64,000 nucleotides of DNA from Barnesiella propionica (GTDB lineage: Bacteria; Bacteroidota; Bacteroidia; Bacteroidales; Barnesiellaceae), in the NCBI RefSeq assembly GCF_025567045.1, contig NZ_JAOQJK010000004.1, forward strand, positions 1 to 64,000, read 5' to 3'. Under the pieces are notes generated by a model. The model worked only from the letters and a program-made list of their open reading frames with translations, was not told the origin of the DNA and searched no databases. The position numbers and the translations under genes are program-made. Position 1 is the stretch's first letter, and every line of letters starts with the position of its first letter. Of this stretch, positions 46,661 through 54,932 are shown in pieces.

Positions 46661-47005
46661 TCGGCTATTCTTTTATCTACAAAAATACATAAAAAAACGG
46701 AATAGGAAAATGAGATGGGGCAGCGTCGTGAATATACTACGTTGTTAATTTTTACATGTGCGGGTAGATGAGGAAAAGATATGTATTTATCGTTCGGACA
46801 TGGAAATGTGAGGTAATTCGAGGGAAGTGAAGGGTATGTATGGGATAGTATTATTTGTCTGTTTGTATTTTAATTACATAGAATAGTACTTTCAAGTGTT
46901 ATAGGAAAATAAAAAAGCACTATAATTGAATAGATTATAGCGCTTTGATCAGGTTATCTTTTTAAAGAAGCGGTACGGAATGTACTGTACTCTTTTGTTG
47001 GATAT
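46661..47005 (-). promoter_or_regulatory. Intergenic region with ispD promoter and a terminator
   Basis: There is no gene in this 345-base gap. The minus-strand box TATTTTTG (46680-46687) lies 20 bases before the ispD start and matches the -7 consensus. The terminator at 46905-46946 belongs to the DJ-1 gene. The remaining bases show no structure I recognise. Confidence 0.45.
46905..46946 (-). terminator. Terminator after the DJ-1/PfpI gene
   Basis: A 13-bp stem with one mismatch (46914-46926 with 46934-46946), with a T-rich tract on the minus strand. Confidence 0.82.
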
Positions 47006-47533
47006 TTATTTCAGTGCATCCAGTAATTCGGGCATTAATACTGAAATCGTATGTTCACTTTGTGCCGTGTAGAGGTTACCGTCTACCATTGCTTCTTTAC
47101 CGGTAGCTATGCCTTTTTGGATGGCCGGTTTTGCAAGGGGGTGTATGGATAGTTTACACCCTTCGGTCACACCGGCTATCTCGAAAATCAAAGCTGCCGC
47201 GCAATGTCCCGCCAGTATTTTATTTTTTTCGGCGAATTCTTTGATAACTGCAAGCATATCCTGATTGTAAGTTTTGTCGGCGTGGTTTTGAAAAACAGGA
47301 ACAGCATCGCCACATGCGAAGATCAAAGCATTGTATTCGTCCGCATGTCCTTTCAGATTGCCGACGGTATCGTCTGCCTGCAATGGTATTTTTGAATTTG
47401 TCAGGATGTTTTTTGTATCTGACACGGCGAATACTTTGTAAGAGATACCTTTTTCAAAAAATGTTTCCAGATATTGAAACAGACCGAAACCATTTACCGG
47501 ATTAACGGCCAATACTGCTACTTGTTTTGTCAT
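47006..47533 (-). CDS. DJ-1/PfpI family protein
   Basis: A protein of 175 residues with the DJ-1/PfpI flavodoxin-like fold: VAVLAVNPVNGFGLFQYL near the start, ALIFACGDAVP near 69 and the nucleophile elbow KILAGHCAAALIFE near 105-118, with Cys near 111 as the reactive residue. Family members include chaperones, glyoxalases and proteases; the neighbourhood suggests a redox or reactive-electrophile role. It is divergently transcribed from an HxlR-type regulator across a gap with two long palindromes, so it is very probably the regulator's target. Confidence 0.8.
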   Translation of the reverse strand: MTKQVAVLAVNPVNGFGLFQYLETFFEKGISYKVFAVSDTKNILTNSKIPLQADDTVGNLKGHADEYNALIFACGDAVPVFQNHADKTYNQDMLAVIKEFAEKNKILAGHCAAALIFEIAGVTEGCKLSIHPLAKPAIQKGIATGKEAMVDGNLYTAQSEHTISVLMPELLDALK

Positions 47534-47579
47534 AGTTATAAGTTTTAAATGATATAATAGTTCTTTTTAGTAAGTTTGT

Positions 47580-47587
47580 TATCTTTG
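47580..47587 (+). promoter_or_regulatory. Possible -7 box in the DJ-1/HxlR gap
   Basis: TATCTTTG on the plus strand matches TAnnTTTG. It lies 112 bases before the HxlR start, upstream of both palindromes, so a transcript from here would run through the operator region. Confidence 0.4.
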
Positions 47588-47620
47588 TAGTGTAAAGATA
47601 TGTTTTAATTTTATGAAATG

Positions 47621-47634
47621 CAAGTACGTACTTG
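47621..47634. promoter_or_regulatory. Palindrome 1, candidate HxlR operator
   Basis: A perfect 14-base palindrome, CAAGTACGTACTTG, in the gap between the DJ-1 and HxlR genes. Its TACTT arms are shared with palindrome 2. Confidence 0.55.
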
Positions 47635-47643
47635 ATGATAAGA

Positions 47644-47663
47644 TACTTACATGCATGTAAGTA
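47644..47663. promoter_or_regulatory. Palindrome 2, candidate HxlR operator
   Basis: A perfect 20-base palindrome with arms TACTTACATG / CATGTAAGTA, centred about 26 bases from the centre of palindrome 1, and 36 bases before the HxlR start. HxlR proteins bind as dimers to such inverted repeats, often with TACTT-like arms. Confidence 0.6.
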
Positions 47664-47698
47664 ATACTGGTATACAAATAGATAGAAAGATATAAAAA

Positions 47699-48058
47699 AT
47701 GAAAAATTTTCATTCGTCGGGAATCTGTCCTATAAGGGATGTGCTGAGTCGCTTGGGGAGTAAATGGGCAATGCTCGTATTGGTAACATTGAATGCCAAT
47801 GGAGTGATGCGTTTTGGTGATATACAGAAAAGTATCGGTGATATATCACAGCGTATGCTTACTGTCACATTAAGAATGCTGGAGTCTGACGGATTGGTAA
47901 GCCGTAAAGTATTTCCGGAGATTCCTCCCCGGGTGGAATATTGTTTGACCGAACGCGGACGTAGTCTCATCCCTTATTTGAATCATCTGGTTGAATGGGC
48001 TTTGGCGAATATGCCGGTTATTATCGAAAGACGTAAAACAAATGTTGCGGATGAATAG
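47699..48058 (+). CDS. HxlR-type winged-helix regulator
   Basis: A protein of 119 residues, the usual size. The HxlR domain shows CPIRDVLSRLGSKWAMLVL near 10-28, RFGDIQKSIGDISQRMLT near 39-56 and LTERGRSLIPYL near 92. Cys10 sits at the start of helix 1 exactly where redox- or electrophile-sensing members (YodB, HypR type) carry their reactive Cys. It faces the DJ-1 gene and probably controls it and itself through the palindromes upstream of its start. Confidence 0.88.
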   Translation: MKNFHSSGICPIRDVLSRLGSKWAMLVLVTLNANGVMRFGDIQKSIGDISQRMLTVTLRMLESDGLVSRKVFPEIPPRVEYCLTERGRSLIPYLNHLVEWALANMPVIIERRKTNVADE

Positions 48059-48084
48059 CAAAATCTCCGTATCTGTTTGCCGGA

Positions 48085-48134
48085 GGATTACAAATCCGCC
48101 GGGGTGTCATACCGTTCAATCGGATTTGTAATCC
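48085..48134. repeat. Inverted repeat (REP-like hairpin)
   Basis: Arms GGATTACAAATCCG and CGGATTTGTAATCC pair perfectly around a 22-base loop. Each arm also contains a partial internal palindrome (GGATT...AATCC). Only one copy is seen in this window. Confidence 0.55.
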
Positions 48135-48156
48135 GGCCGTGTCCGTATAAATGTTT

Positions 48157-48240
48157 TTAATCCGCAACGATCACTTTCTGTAATGCTCTTTTCCCGCATA
48201 ATCTACCGCCGAATGATATAAATGTTCTTCCGGTCGGATG
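48157..48240 (-). pseudogene. Possible remnant of a T9SS C-terminal tail
   Basis: A stretch of about 27 codons on the minus strand ends in QKVIVAD and a TAA, preceded by a PTGRTFISFGG block that looks like a decayed Leu-Pro-x-Gly-x-Tyr sorting motif. An in-frame stop lies about 20 codons upstream. The evidence is weak and rests on pattern only. Confidence 0.3.
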
Positions 48241-48454
48241 ACAATCTTTTGTCTTTTTGCTGAGTGCTTTCAGTCTCGGTATTTGAATGGTTTATATGTA
48301 CCTTACGGGAGATGCGGCAATTTTCAAAATTGTGGAATTGGAGGAGTTTTCAATGAGATTGAGAGTATTGTTCAACAGAAGACGTGGCATTCTTTGTCCT
48401 TGACCGGAACAGATAAGGGAAATAAATTCCCTATGTAAAAATGTATAGGCGAGA

Positions 48455-49342
48455 TTATGATTTGCGGTAACGCATAGGGGTGATACCGACAATTCTTTTA
48501 AAATACTTATTAAAGAAACTGTCATTAGGAAAACTCAGTTCGTAAGCTATTTCCGAAATTGACAAGGCACTGAATTTGAGCAGGGCTTTCGCCTCCATTA
48601 TGACTGCCCGCTCAATCCATTTTTTTGCGGTTACACCGCTGAACCGACTTATAATGATACTAAGATAGTTGCGTGTTATACAGAGATTGTCGGCATAAAA
48701 AGAAATAGTCCGTTCTTTGGATGCATTCATATTAACGAGTCTCAAAAAGCTGTTGAATATTTCTTGCTCGCGCGAGAGAGTTTGCTCTTTTCGTTCGTTT
48801 ACGGATTGTCGAATGTTGTCTGCAAAGCGAACGATTGCCCTGATAATATCGTAAGCCGGGAGTTCGTTACCGCTGTGTTCATGGAGAATTTTCAGAATGG
48901 TATCGATCAAAGAGACGGCAATGTCCATTTCAGAGGCATTTAAAGGAATTACGGATTCTGACAGCCGGTCTAATATTTCGGGTTCTTTTTCAGGGAACAA
49001 TATACCGATTAATTCGTCCGACAAGATTAATATGTCGAAAGTGAAATTGTCGGAACATTCCTCCAACTGATATATCGTTTCTCGATTTAGCACTACAATA
49101 TTACCTTGATACAGGTGATTTTTCAGCAGGTTGACAGTAAAGACAGCCTTACCCTTACTTACGAAGCCGAGCATAGTGTAATGTAGTGTAACGGGATTGG
49201 TTTGTAAAAGCATATGGCTTAATAGATGATTGTTGTTGGTAACAACAATAAAATCTTTGCCAAAGTATGTACGATTATTTTCGGTTGTTTTTTGTTTTAT
49301 CGATTCTTTTACCGATTCGAATGTGAGTCGCTGCGGGCGCAT
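48455..49342 (-). CDS. AraC-family transcriptional regulator
   Basis: A protein of 295 residues. The N-terminal part (about 20-185) is a cupin-like sensing region (VTLHYTMLGFVSKGKAVFTV near 51-70), and residues about 195-295 form the AraC HTH pair: ISFYADNLCITRNYLSIIISR near 213 and LSISEIAYELSFPNDSFFNKYFK near 258, ending GITPMRYRKS. It is divergent from the HXXEE gene. A phased pair of direct repeats just upstream of that gene's promoter fits its likely binding site. The inducer is unknown. Confidence 0.88.
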   Translation of the reverse strand: MRPQRLTFESVKESIKQKTTENNRTYFGKDFIVVTNNNHLLSHMLLQTNPVTLHYTMLGFVSKGKAVFTVNLLKNHLYQGNIVVLNRETIYQLEECSDNFTFDILILSDELIGILFPEKEPEILDRLSESVIPLNASEMDIAVSLIDTILKILHEHSGNELPAYDIIRAIVRFADNIRQSVNERKEQTLSREQEIFNSFLRLVNMNASKERTISFYADNLCITRNYLSIIISRFSGVTAKKWIERAVIMEAKALLKFSALSISEIAYELSFPNDSFFNKYFKRIVGITPMRYRKS

Positions 49343-49427
49343 ATTGTTTTTGTATTTTTGAGATAAGCGAATTTAGTAAAAATGTCGTGATTATTTGTGT
49401 AATAACGGGTTAAATCAAATTATAATC

Positions 49428-49461
49428 AATAAAAAGAACATTTTTGCTAATAAAAAGAACA
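49428..49461. promoter_or_regulatory. Phased direct repeats, candidate AraC operator
   Basis: The 13-base sequence AATAAAAAGAACA occurs at 49428-49440 and again at 49449-49461, exactly 21 bases (two helical turns) apart. The second copy ends 2 bases before the -33 region of the HXXEE promoter (GTTG 49463-49466, then TAACTTTA 49484-49491). Confidence 0.65.
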
Positions 49462-49528
49462 GGTTGAAAAAGAATCGAGTGGTTAACTTTACATCATTAA
49501 AGTAAATCATTATTTAACAGAAAAAAGT

Positions 49529-50185
49529 ATGAATTTTTATCGTCGCAACTGGTATTATGTAGGAGGTGTCATATTCGTGGCACTATCCTACTATATGGGA
49601 TTTTTGGGGATAGGTAACATGAGCCATATTCAAGTGATACTTACATATAGTTTTATGGCTATGTTGGTGCACCAATTTGAAGAATACGGCATTCCCGGCG
49701 GATTTCCTGCCATATTTAATATCGCATTTTGGGGGCAGAAGAAGGATGTTGACCGTTATCCTTTAAACGCCAATACGGCCATGATTAATAACGTGTTTAT
49801 GACTTATCCTTTTTATATTCTTGCTATTATTTTCCCGAGTGCTATTTGGTACGGATTGATACAAGTGGGGCAAGGAATGGTGCAGATTATTAATCATGGC
49901 TATTGGAATAATAAGAAAATAGGAAGTTGGTATAATCCCGGCCTGGCATCGGTTATACTATTGCACTGGCCAATAGGAATTTATTATATATGGTATGTTA
50001 CCGCTAACAATATGGCGACTGTAAGCGATTATATTATCGGGTTCGTCGGTTCGTGGTTAACTATGCTTGTCTTGTGGTTAGGGCCTGTAAGATTATTACG
50101 CAACAGAAAATCCAAATACCCATTTACAAATGAACAAATGTACGGATATGCGGAAAAAAAAGTGAAGGATATCTTAAATTCTTAA
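49529..50185 (+). CDS. HXXEE-domain membrane protein
   Basis: A protein of 218 residues with about six hydrophobic helices. The name-giving motif HQFEEYG lies at residues 48-54 (His48, Glu51, Glu52), in the first third, and a GGFPAIFN block follows. The HXXEE family is membrane-bound and of unknown function; the conserved His/Glu may bind metal. It is divergent from the AraC regulator and probably its target, and is closed by a strong terminator. Confidence 0.8.
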   Translation: MNFYRRNWYYVGGVIFVALSYYMGFLGIGNMSHIQVILTYSFMAMLVHQFEEYGIPGGFPAIFNIAFWGQKKDVDRYPLNANTAMINNVFMTYPFYILAIIFPSAIWYGLIQVGQGMVQIINHGYWNNKKIGSWYNPGLASVILLHWPIGIYYIWYVTANNMATVSDYIIGFVGSWLTMLVLWLGPVRLLRNRKSKYPFTNEQMYGYAEKKVKDILNS

Positions 50186-50190
50186 TCAGC

Positions 50191-50232
50191 CGGACTGTAA
50201 CGCCCCGATTCATCGGGGCGTTACAGTCTTTG
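50191..50232. terminator. Bidirectional terminator between HXXEE and Ca2+ ATPase genes
   Basis: A perfect 17-bp GC-rich stem (50193-50209 with 50212-50228) with convergent genes on either side. The T tracts are short. Confidence 0.85.
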
Positions 50233-50241
50233 TAAACGGTT

Positions 50242-53139
50242 TTATTTACGTTTAAAAAGCCGGATCAATTCTCCAATCCACAATACCATGGAAGTACTTC
50301 CTATGATTATGGCCCATGTCTTAATGTCAAGCGGTACTGTACGAAATACTTCTCCTCCGAACGTGACTATCAGGATTTGTCCGATAATAATTAATAAAGC
50401 TACCAGTAAGAACGCTCCGTCGTGATTCAGGTCGTTAAATGCGGATTTTCCGGAGCCGAATGCTTTTGCGTTAAACAGGTTCCACACCTGTAGCATGACA
50501 AATATAGTAAAGAAGCAGGTAAGTTCGTACGGACTGAAAATTTTATCGGCATCATACCAGGTACTATATATCATGTAACCTATCAAGATCAATACGAACG
50601 AGATTCCAACGAATAAGATATTATTGCGCATGACCGGAGTAATGATAAAGTCGCTGTTTTTACGAGGCTTTTCTTTCATTACGTCTTTGTTAGGCGGCAG
50701 AGAGGCCAGGGCGGCGGCCGCAAATGTATCCATAATCAGGTTTACCCACAACATTTGCGTTACGGTCAATGGTAATTCTGTTCCTATTATGGAACCGATA
50801 AATACGATAAGCAAAGCAGCTACGTTTATTGTCAGCTGAAATAGCAGGAACCGCTGGATGTTTTTGTATAAAGAACGTCCCCACATAACTGCGGTTGCGA
50901 TACTTTTGAACGAATCGTCAAGTAATGTAATATCGCTCGCTTCTTTGGCTACGGATGTACCGCTTCCCATTGAAAGTCCTATGTGGGCATGATTCAGGGC
51001 CGGGGCATCATTGGTTCCGTCTCCTGTTACTGCGACGATCTCACCTGTTTGTTGTAAAAGTTGTACCAACCGTTGTTTGTCCGTAGGACGAGCCCGGCAC
51101 ATGATTTTTAATTTCCGGACTCTCTCGAGGGCGACATTATCCGACAACGCCTCGAATTCGACTCCGGTAATGATGTTTTCATCAGTGTCGCTTACATTCC
51201 ATATTCCTATTTGTCTACCTATCTCTCTGGCTGTTCCGGGGGTATCGCCCGTAACTATTTTTACCTGTATTCCGGCGTTAAGGCATTCTGCTACGGCTTC
51301 GGGAACATCTTCACGCACCGGATCCGATATGGCTGTAATACCTAGGAATGTCAGTCCGCTTTCGACCAATTCCTGAATTTTCCCGGTTTCGTTGTCATCT
51401 ACGAATTTATAAGCGAACCCTAATGTTCTCATAGCCATATTCTGATAATCGAACAATTGTTTTTCGATGGCCGCCTTGTATTCCGAAACAGGGAGTTCTC
51501 CGTCTGCCATGCGAATGGTTTTACATTTGGAGAGGACGATTTCAGGAGCCCCTTTTACGTACAGCACTTTTTTATGGAGCAGGGGTGATTGTACCAGTGT
51601 CGCCATATATTTACGTTCTGTCGTGAATGTAAGTTGCTCCAGTATTTGGGCATTGTTCCTTAAAGGATCGTATGGAATCCCGTTACGAAATAACCATAAC
51701 AGGAGTGCGGCTTCAGTAGGGTTTCCCAGAGATTTTACTTGTTCTTCGGAATGGTTGAGGAAGGCTGTTGAGTTGACCGATATGCCTTCTTTTATCAGGT
51801 TTCCGGTTTCATTGGAGCCGGGAATCTGATTGTCTGCCGGTAAACTGTAAAAATTAGTTTTGTGAACCTGCATCTGGTTTTGAGTGAGTGTTCCGGTTTT
51901 GTCCGTACAAATAACAGTGGCGGCTCCCATTGTTTCGCAGGCGTGCATTTTACGTACCAGATTGTTGGTTTTGAGCATGCGTCTCATACTGAGTGCCAGA
52001 CTCAGTGTTACGCTCATGGGCAATCCTTCCGGTACAGCCACTACTATGAGTGTAACCGCTACCATGAAATACTTCAGGACCTTCATTGCTATATCTATAT
52101 TGACCCATGAAGAGGCTTCTATCGGGTTTATCCCGGCAAAATATGCAGGAATACATAGTACTACAAATGTAAGCACGCCCCATAACAACCATTGCATCCA
52201 ACCTCCTTTTTCTACGCGCCGGGGAATATCCCTGTGTATTTTCAAAAGGGACAGAGCATCGTAAAAGATGGGAACCCATACTTTGGACAAGGCTACGGCC
52301 GTTCCGGCAATTGCTGACCCTAATAGATAAAATTGTCCTAAGTGACTTTTGAAATAAAGATAGTCCGTAAACAGGATATCTTTGATAAATAAAGTAAGGA
52401 AGGTAAGTATGGCTAAAGAAAAACCGATTACACTGATGAATTTTGCCAATCCGTTCAATTGTATATTCAGAGGAGTTTCTTCTTCATTTATTTCGGTTGA
52501 CTTTTCGGCAACTTTTCCGTATTGTGTCTGGTCTCCCACTTCTTTTACTTCCATAATGCCGTGCCCGTCCAGTACTTTGGTTCCCCGAAGTACATAGTTG
52601 GAAGGGTAAGTAGCTTCTTTGTCGAATTCGGCGGGATTCGTAGTCTTGTCGATCATTAATTCTCCTGTCAGGCAAGATTCATCTATTTGCAATGAGATAG
52701 CTTCCAGGAGTTCTCCGTCTGCCGGGATTTCCTCTCCTGTGCCTATCATGACTATGTCTCCTACCACGACATCTTTTTTGGGGATTTCGGTGACTACTCC
52801 GTTGCGTACTACAGTTACCATGACATCGTCATTGACCTGGTTAAGAATGTCGAACTTTTTGTTAGCATCCATTTCAAACCAGAATGCGACTCCGGTCGCT
52901 AAAAAAATAGCACAGAATATTCCGATAGTTTCTGCGTATTCGTTATGGATAATGGAGATACCTAATGATAAAAGTGCCGCAATCAGTAAGATACGGATGA
53001 TGGGGTCTTTAAATTTTTCAAGGAAAAGTTTCCACATCGATACTTTTTGTGGAGGGGTGAGGATATTTGCCCCGTGTATTTCCCGGCTTTTTATTACCTG
53101 AGTATCGGTAAGACCGGTAAAATGCTTTTTTTGGTCCAT
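50242..53139 (-). CDS. PMCA-type calcium-translocating P-type ATPase
   Basis: A protein of 965 residues from the ATG at 53139; a TTG four codons upstream is the only other choice. It exports Ca2+ using ATP. Features: N-terminal cation-ATPase domain (GLTDTQVIKSREIHG), TGEL region near 138, the PEGLP motif of helix 4 (VAVPEGLPMSVTL) near 370, phosphorylation Asp in CTDKTGTLTQN near 415 and the hinge GDGTNDAPALNHA near 712. About ten membrane helices are visible. The length fits bacterial PMCA-type enzymes. It is monocistronic. Confidence 0.92.
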   Translation of the reverse strand: MDQKKHFTGLTDTQVIKSREIHGANILTPPQKVSMWKLFLEKFKDPIIRILLIAALLSLGISIIHNEYAETIGIFCAIFLATGVAFWFEMDANKKFDILNQVNDDVMVTVVRNGVVTEIPKKDVVVGDIVMIGTGEEIPADGELLEAISLQIDESCLTGELMIDKTTNPAEFDKEATYPSNYVLRGTKVLDGHGIMEVKEVGDQTQYGKVAEKSTEINEEETPLNIQLNGLAKFISVIGFSLAILTFLTLFIKDILFTDYLYFKSHLGQFYLLGSAIAGTAVALSKVWVPIFYDALSLLKIHRDIPRRVEKGGWMQWLLWGVLTFVVLCIPAYFAGINPIEASSWVNIDIAMKVLKYFMVAVTLIVVAVPEGLPMSVTLSLALSMRRMLKTNNLVRKMHACETMGAATVICTDKTGTLTQNQMQVHKTNFYSLPADNQIPGSNETGNLIKEGISVNSTAFLNHSEEQVKSLGNPTEAALLLWLFRNGIPYDPLRNNAQILEQLTFTTERKYMATLVQSPLLHKKVLYVKGAPEIVLSKCKTIRMADGELPVSEYKAAIEKQLFDYQNMAMRTLGFAYKFVDDNETGKIQELVESGLTFLGITAISDPVREDVPEAVAECLNAGIQVKIVTGDTPGTAREIGRQIGIWNVSDTDENIITGVEFEALSDNVALERVRKLKIMCRARPTDKQRLVQLLQQTGEIVAVTGDGTNDAPALNHAHIGLSMGSGTSVAKEASDITLLDDSFKSIATAVMWGRSLYKNIQRFLLFQLTINVAALLIVFIGSIIGTELPLTVTQMLWVNLIMDTFAAAALASLPPNKDVMKEKPRKNSDFIITPVMRNNILFVGISFVLILIGYMIYSTWYDADKIFSPYELTCFFTIFVMLQVWNLFNAKAFGSGKSAFNDLNHDGAFLLVALLIIIGQILIVTFGGEVFRTVPLDIKTWAIIIGSTSMVLWIGELIRLFKRK

Positions 53140-53173
53140 TTGATAATGCAAATTATTTATTCCAATGAGCTTT

Positions 53174-53181
53174 CAAAGATA
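53174..53181 (-). promoter_or_regulatory. -7 promoter box for the Ca2+ ATPase
   Basis: Minus strand TATCTTTG, 34 bases before the ATG at 53139. It matches TAnnTTTG exactly. Confidence 0.5.
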
Positions 53182-53569
53182 TAGTTTTTTTTTTACATGT
53201 GTTCTGGCGTCTGTTACAATACCATTACATACATAATACAATTATGTTGCATATCTTGTTGAGGCATGTCTTATAATAGGGAATAAACAAAAAAGAGCTT
53301 TTTCGCAAAAGCTCTTTTTTATAGGTTTTCAATAGGTATTAATTTTTAAGGTAAAAAAGATTGTTTTAGGTTAATGCAACAAATATCCTCGTTTTTTTGT
53401 AACCAAACAAATAAAATAATATGTTGTATAATATGTTTTTGCTGATTAAAATATGAGAAGAAGAATGATGTGGTTGTTAAATTGTTGATATGTAATGATT
53501 TAATGTTATATTGCGAAAATTCTTCAAATATTAAAATATTGTTAATTAATTAAAGTGTTGTGTATTATG
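53182..53569. other. AT-rich intergenic region with an isolated terminator hairpin
   Basis: No gene is seen in these roughly 390 bases. The region is very AT-rich. It holds the hairpin at 53289-53320, about 250 bases downstream of the lpxH stop. I found no further open frame, tRNA or repeat. Confidence 0.5.
53289..53320. terminator. Symmetric terminator hairpin
   Basis: A perfect 14-bp stem (53289-53302 with 53307-53320), loop TCGC, with T tracts on both strands. The nearest gene to end here is lpxH, about 250 bases away; it could equally end an unseen small RNA. Confidence 0.75.
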
Positions 53570-54328
53570 TCAATTTGCATTTTCTTGGGTAAAACAATCG
53601 ATAATTAATTCTCCATTTTCTAATACGGCGTATGAAAAATAATTGATCCAATCACCCAATATGACGATACGGCTTTCCCGGTTCAGCATCAGGTCGAGGA
53701 GAATATGCCTATGCCCGAATATAAAATAATTTATGGAATGTTCTTTTAGATATGATTTGGCGAATCGAACCAGATATTCGTTATTTTCTCCCTGATAAGC
53801 TGTTGTTTCCGGGTCTCCGGCTTTTCTGCTGTGTGAAGACCATTTGTGGGCGAAGGGAATTGTCCATCTTGGATGTATGGAGGCGTATAATTTCTGGCAG
53901 GTTTTGTTGCGGAAAATATTTCTGATGAGTTTGAATGTCCAGTCTCTTTTTCCTACGTTATCGCCGTGTGACAGGAAAAATGTTTTTCCTTCTATTTCGG
54001 TGATTACCGTGCCGTCGTGTACGATGACTCCCAGTTCGGACGGAAGGTAATCGAATATCCAGATATCATGGTTGCCTATGAACCAATGTATCTCTATTCC
54101 CCGGTCGGTGAGCTCTGCTATTTTGCCAAAAAAACGGGTATATCCTCGGGGCACAACTGTTTTATACTCATACCAGTAATCGAGTATGTCTCCCAATAAA
54201 TAAATAGTTTTCGCATCCTCTTTGATACTGTCCAGAAAGCGTACGATCCTACGTTCGTTTTCCCGGGGATTTTTCAGATAAGATGCTCCCAGATGAAGGT
54301 CCGATAAAAAATATGTTTTCTTAGCCAT
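53570..54328 (-). CDS. lpxH: UDP-2,3-diacylglucosamine diphosphatase (LpxH-like)
   Basis: A calcineurin-like metallophosphoesterase of 252 residues. LpxH removes UMP from UDP-2,3-diacylglucosamine to give lipid X in lipid A synthesis. Metal motifs: FLSDLHLGA near 7-15, GDILDYWYE near 46, GNHDIWIFD near 85, LSHGDNVG near 119 and GHRHI near 206. The size is typical of the Bacteroidetes form. It follows the MIP18-type gene by 11 bases. Confidence 0.87.
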   Translation of the reverse strand: MAKKTYFLSDLHLGASYLKNPRENERRIVRFLDSIKEDAKTIYLLGDILDYWYEYKTVVPRGYTRFFGKIAELTDRGIEIHWFIGNHDIWIFDYLPSELGVIVHDGTVITEIEGKTFFLSHGDNVGKRDWTFKLIRNIFRNKTCQKLYASIHPRWTIPFAHKWSSHSRKAGDPETTAYQGENNEYLVRFAKSYLKEHSINYFIFGHRHILLDLMLNRESRIVILGDWINYFSYAVLENGELIIDCFTQENAN

Positions 54329-54339
54329 TAATCATTTTT

Positions 54340-54654
54340 TTAAAGAAAACCTAACTCAAGTTTGGCTTCTTCGCTCATCATATCTTTGTCCCATTCTGGC
54401 TCGAAGACCAACTGTATATCCACACTTTTTACCTCGTCGATACTTTCTACTTTCATGCGAACGTCTTCAACGATAAAATCTGCCGCCGGACAATTAGGGG
54501 CGGTAAGCGTCATATCTATTTTAACATTGCCGTCTTCAACGTCTACTTTATATATGAGTCCGAGGTCGAAAACGTTTACCGGGATTTCGGGATCATATAC
54601 TGTTTTCAGCATTTGTACTATTTTTTCTTCTACTGTAAGTTCTTTACTATCCAT
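54340..54654 (-). CDS. SufT-like/MIP18 family Fe-S assembly factor
   Basis: A protein of 104 residues matching DUF59/MIP18: VYDPEIPVNVFDLGLIY near 17-33 and LTAPNCPAADFI near 51-62, where the Cys is the conserved one. Family members assist iron-sulfur cluster maturation. It begins an operon with lpxH; the pairing is not an obvious functional one. A box one base off the -7 consensus (TATCTTCG) lies about 20 bases upstream. Confidence 0.87.
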   Translation of the reverse strand: MDSKELTVEEKIVQMLKTVYDPEIPVNVFDLGLIYKVDVEDGNVKIDMTLTAPNCPAADFIVEDVRMKVESIDEVKSVDIQLVFEPEWDKDMMSEEAKLELGFL

Positions 54655-54819
54655 AATATGTCGTTTATAAAAACGAAGATACTTTTTTTTGCCGGAATTA
54701 CCGGTTGTTTTCGATAAAAATAATAAAATTCAATATTAAAAACCGGAAAGAAACTAAGATAGGACATAGAAATAAGCGAGATCATTTATCAGCCAAAACT
54801 TTTAAAAATAAAGGTATAT

Positions 54820-54851
54820 TTTGTTTTTTCGCAATTTTTAGTTTAAATTTG
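54820..54851 (+). promoter_or_regulatory. Promoter for the outer membrane protein gene
   Basis: TTTG (54820-54823) and TAAATTTG (54844-54851), 20 bases apart, match the Bacteroidetes consensus well. The coding start is 82 bases downstream. Confidence 0.65.
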
Positions 54852-54932
54852 CGTTTGTGTGATAACGTTTTTACTGCTGTTAATGTTATATTAGTTATAG
54901 ATGACTTTATTTATTAAATAAAAAAAACGAAT

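Larger units (their letters stand above)
48059..48454. other. Intergenic region: REP-like hairpin and a possible gene remnant
   Basis: These 396 bases hold no intact gene. An inverted repeat with perfect 14-base arms (48085-48098, 48121-48134) is a long hairpin without a T run. On the minus strand, about 48240 down to 48157, a short frame reads TGRTFISFGGRLCGK then RALQKVIVAD and a stop, which resembles the end of a T9SS sorting tail. No start codon or upstream body belongs to it. Confidence 0.4.

Noticed and set aside
47006..48058. A toxin-antitoxin system in the divergent DJ-1/HxlR pair
   Set aside because: Both families are well recognised as enzyme-like and regulator, and neither size nor overlap fits a toxin-antitoxin pair.
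48238..48438. A 66-codon plus-strand frame in the HxlR/AraC gap
   Set aside because: No domain, no promoter box and a composition without protein-like pattern; the gap has other signs of decay.
52619..53101. A 160-codon plus-strand frame
   Set aside because: It is antisense to the Ca2+ ATPase N-terminus and its composition (Ser/Thr/Ile-rich) is that of a shadow frame.
54705..54917. A 70-codon frame before the outer membrane protein gene
   Set aside because: It overlaps that gene's promoter (54820-54851) and has no recognisable feature.
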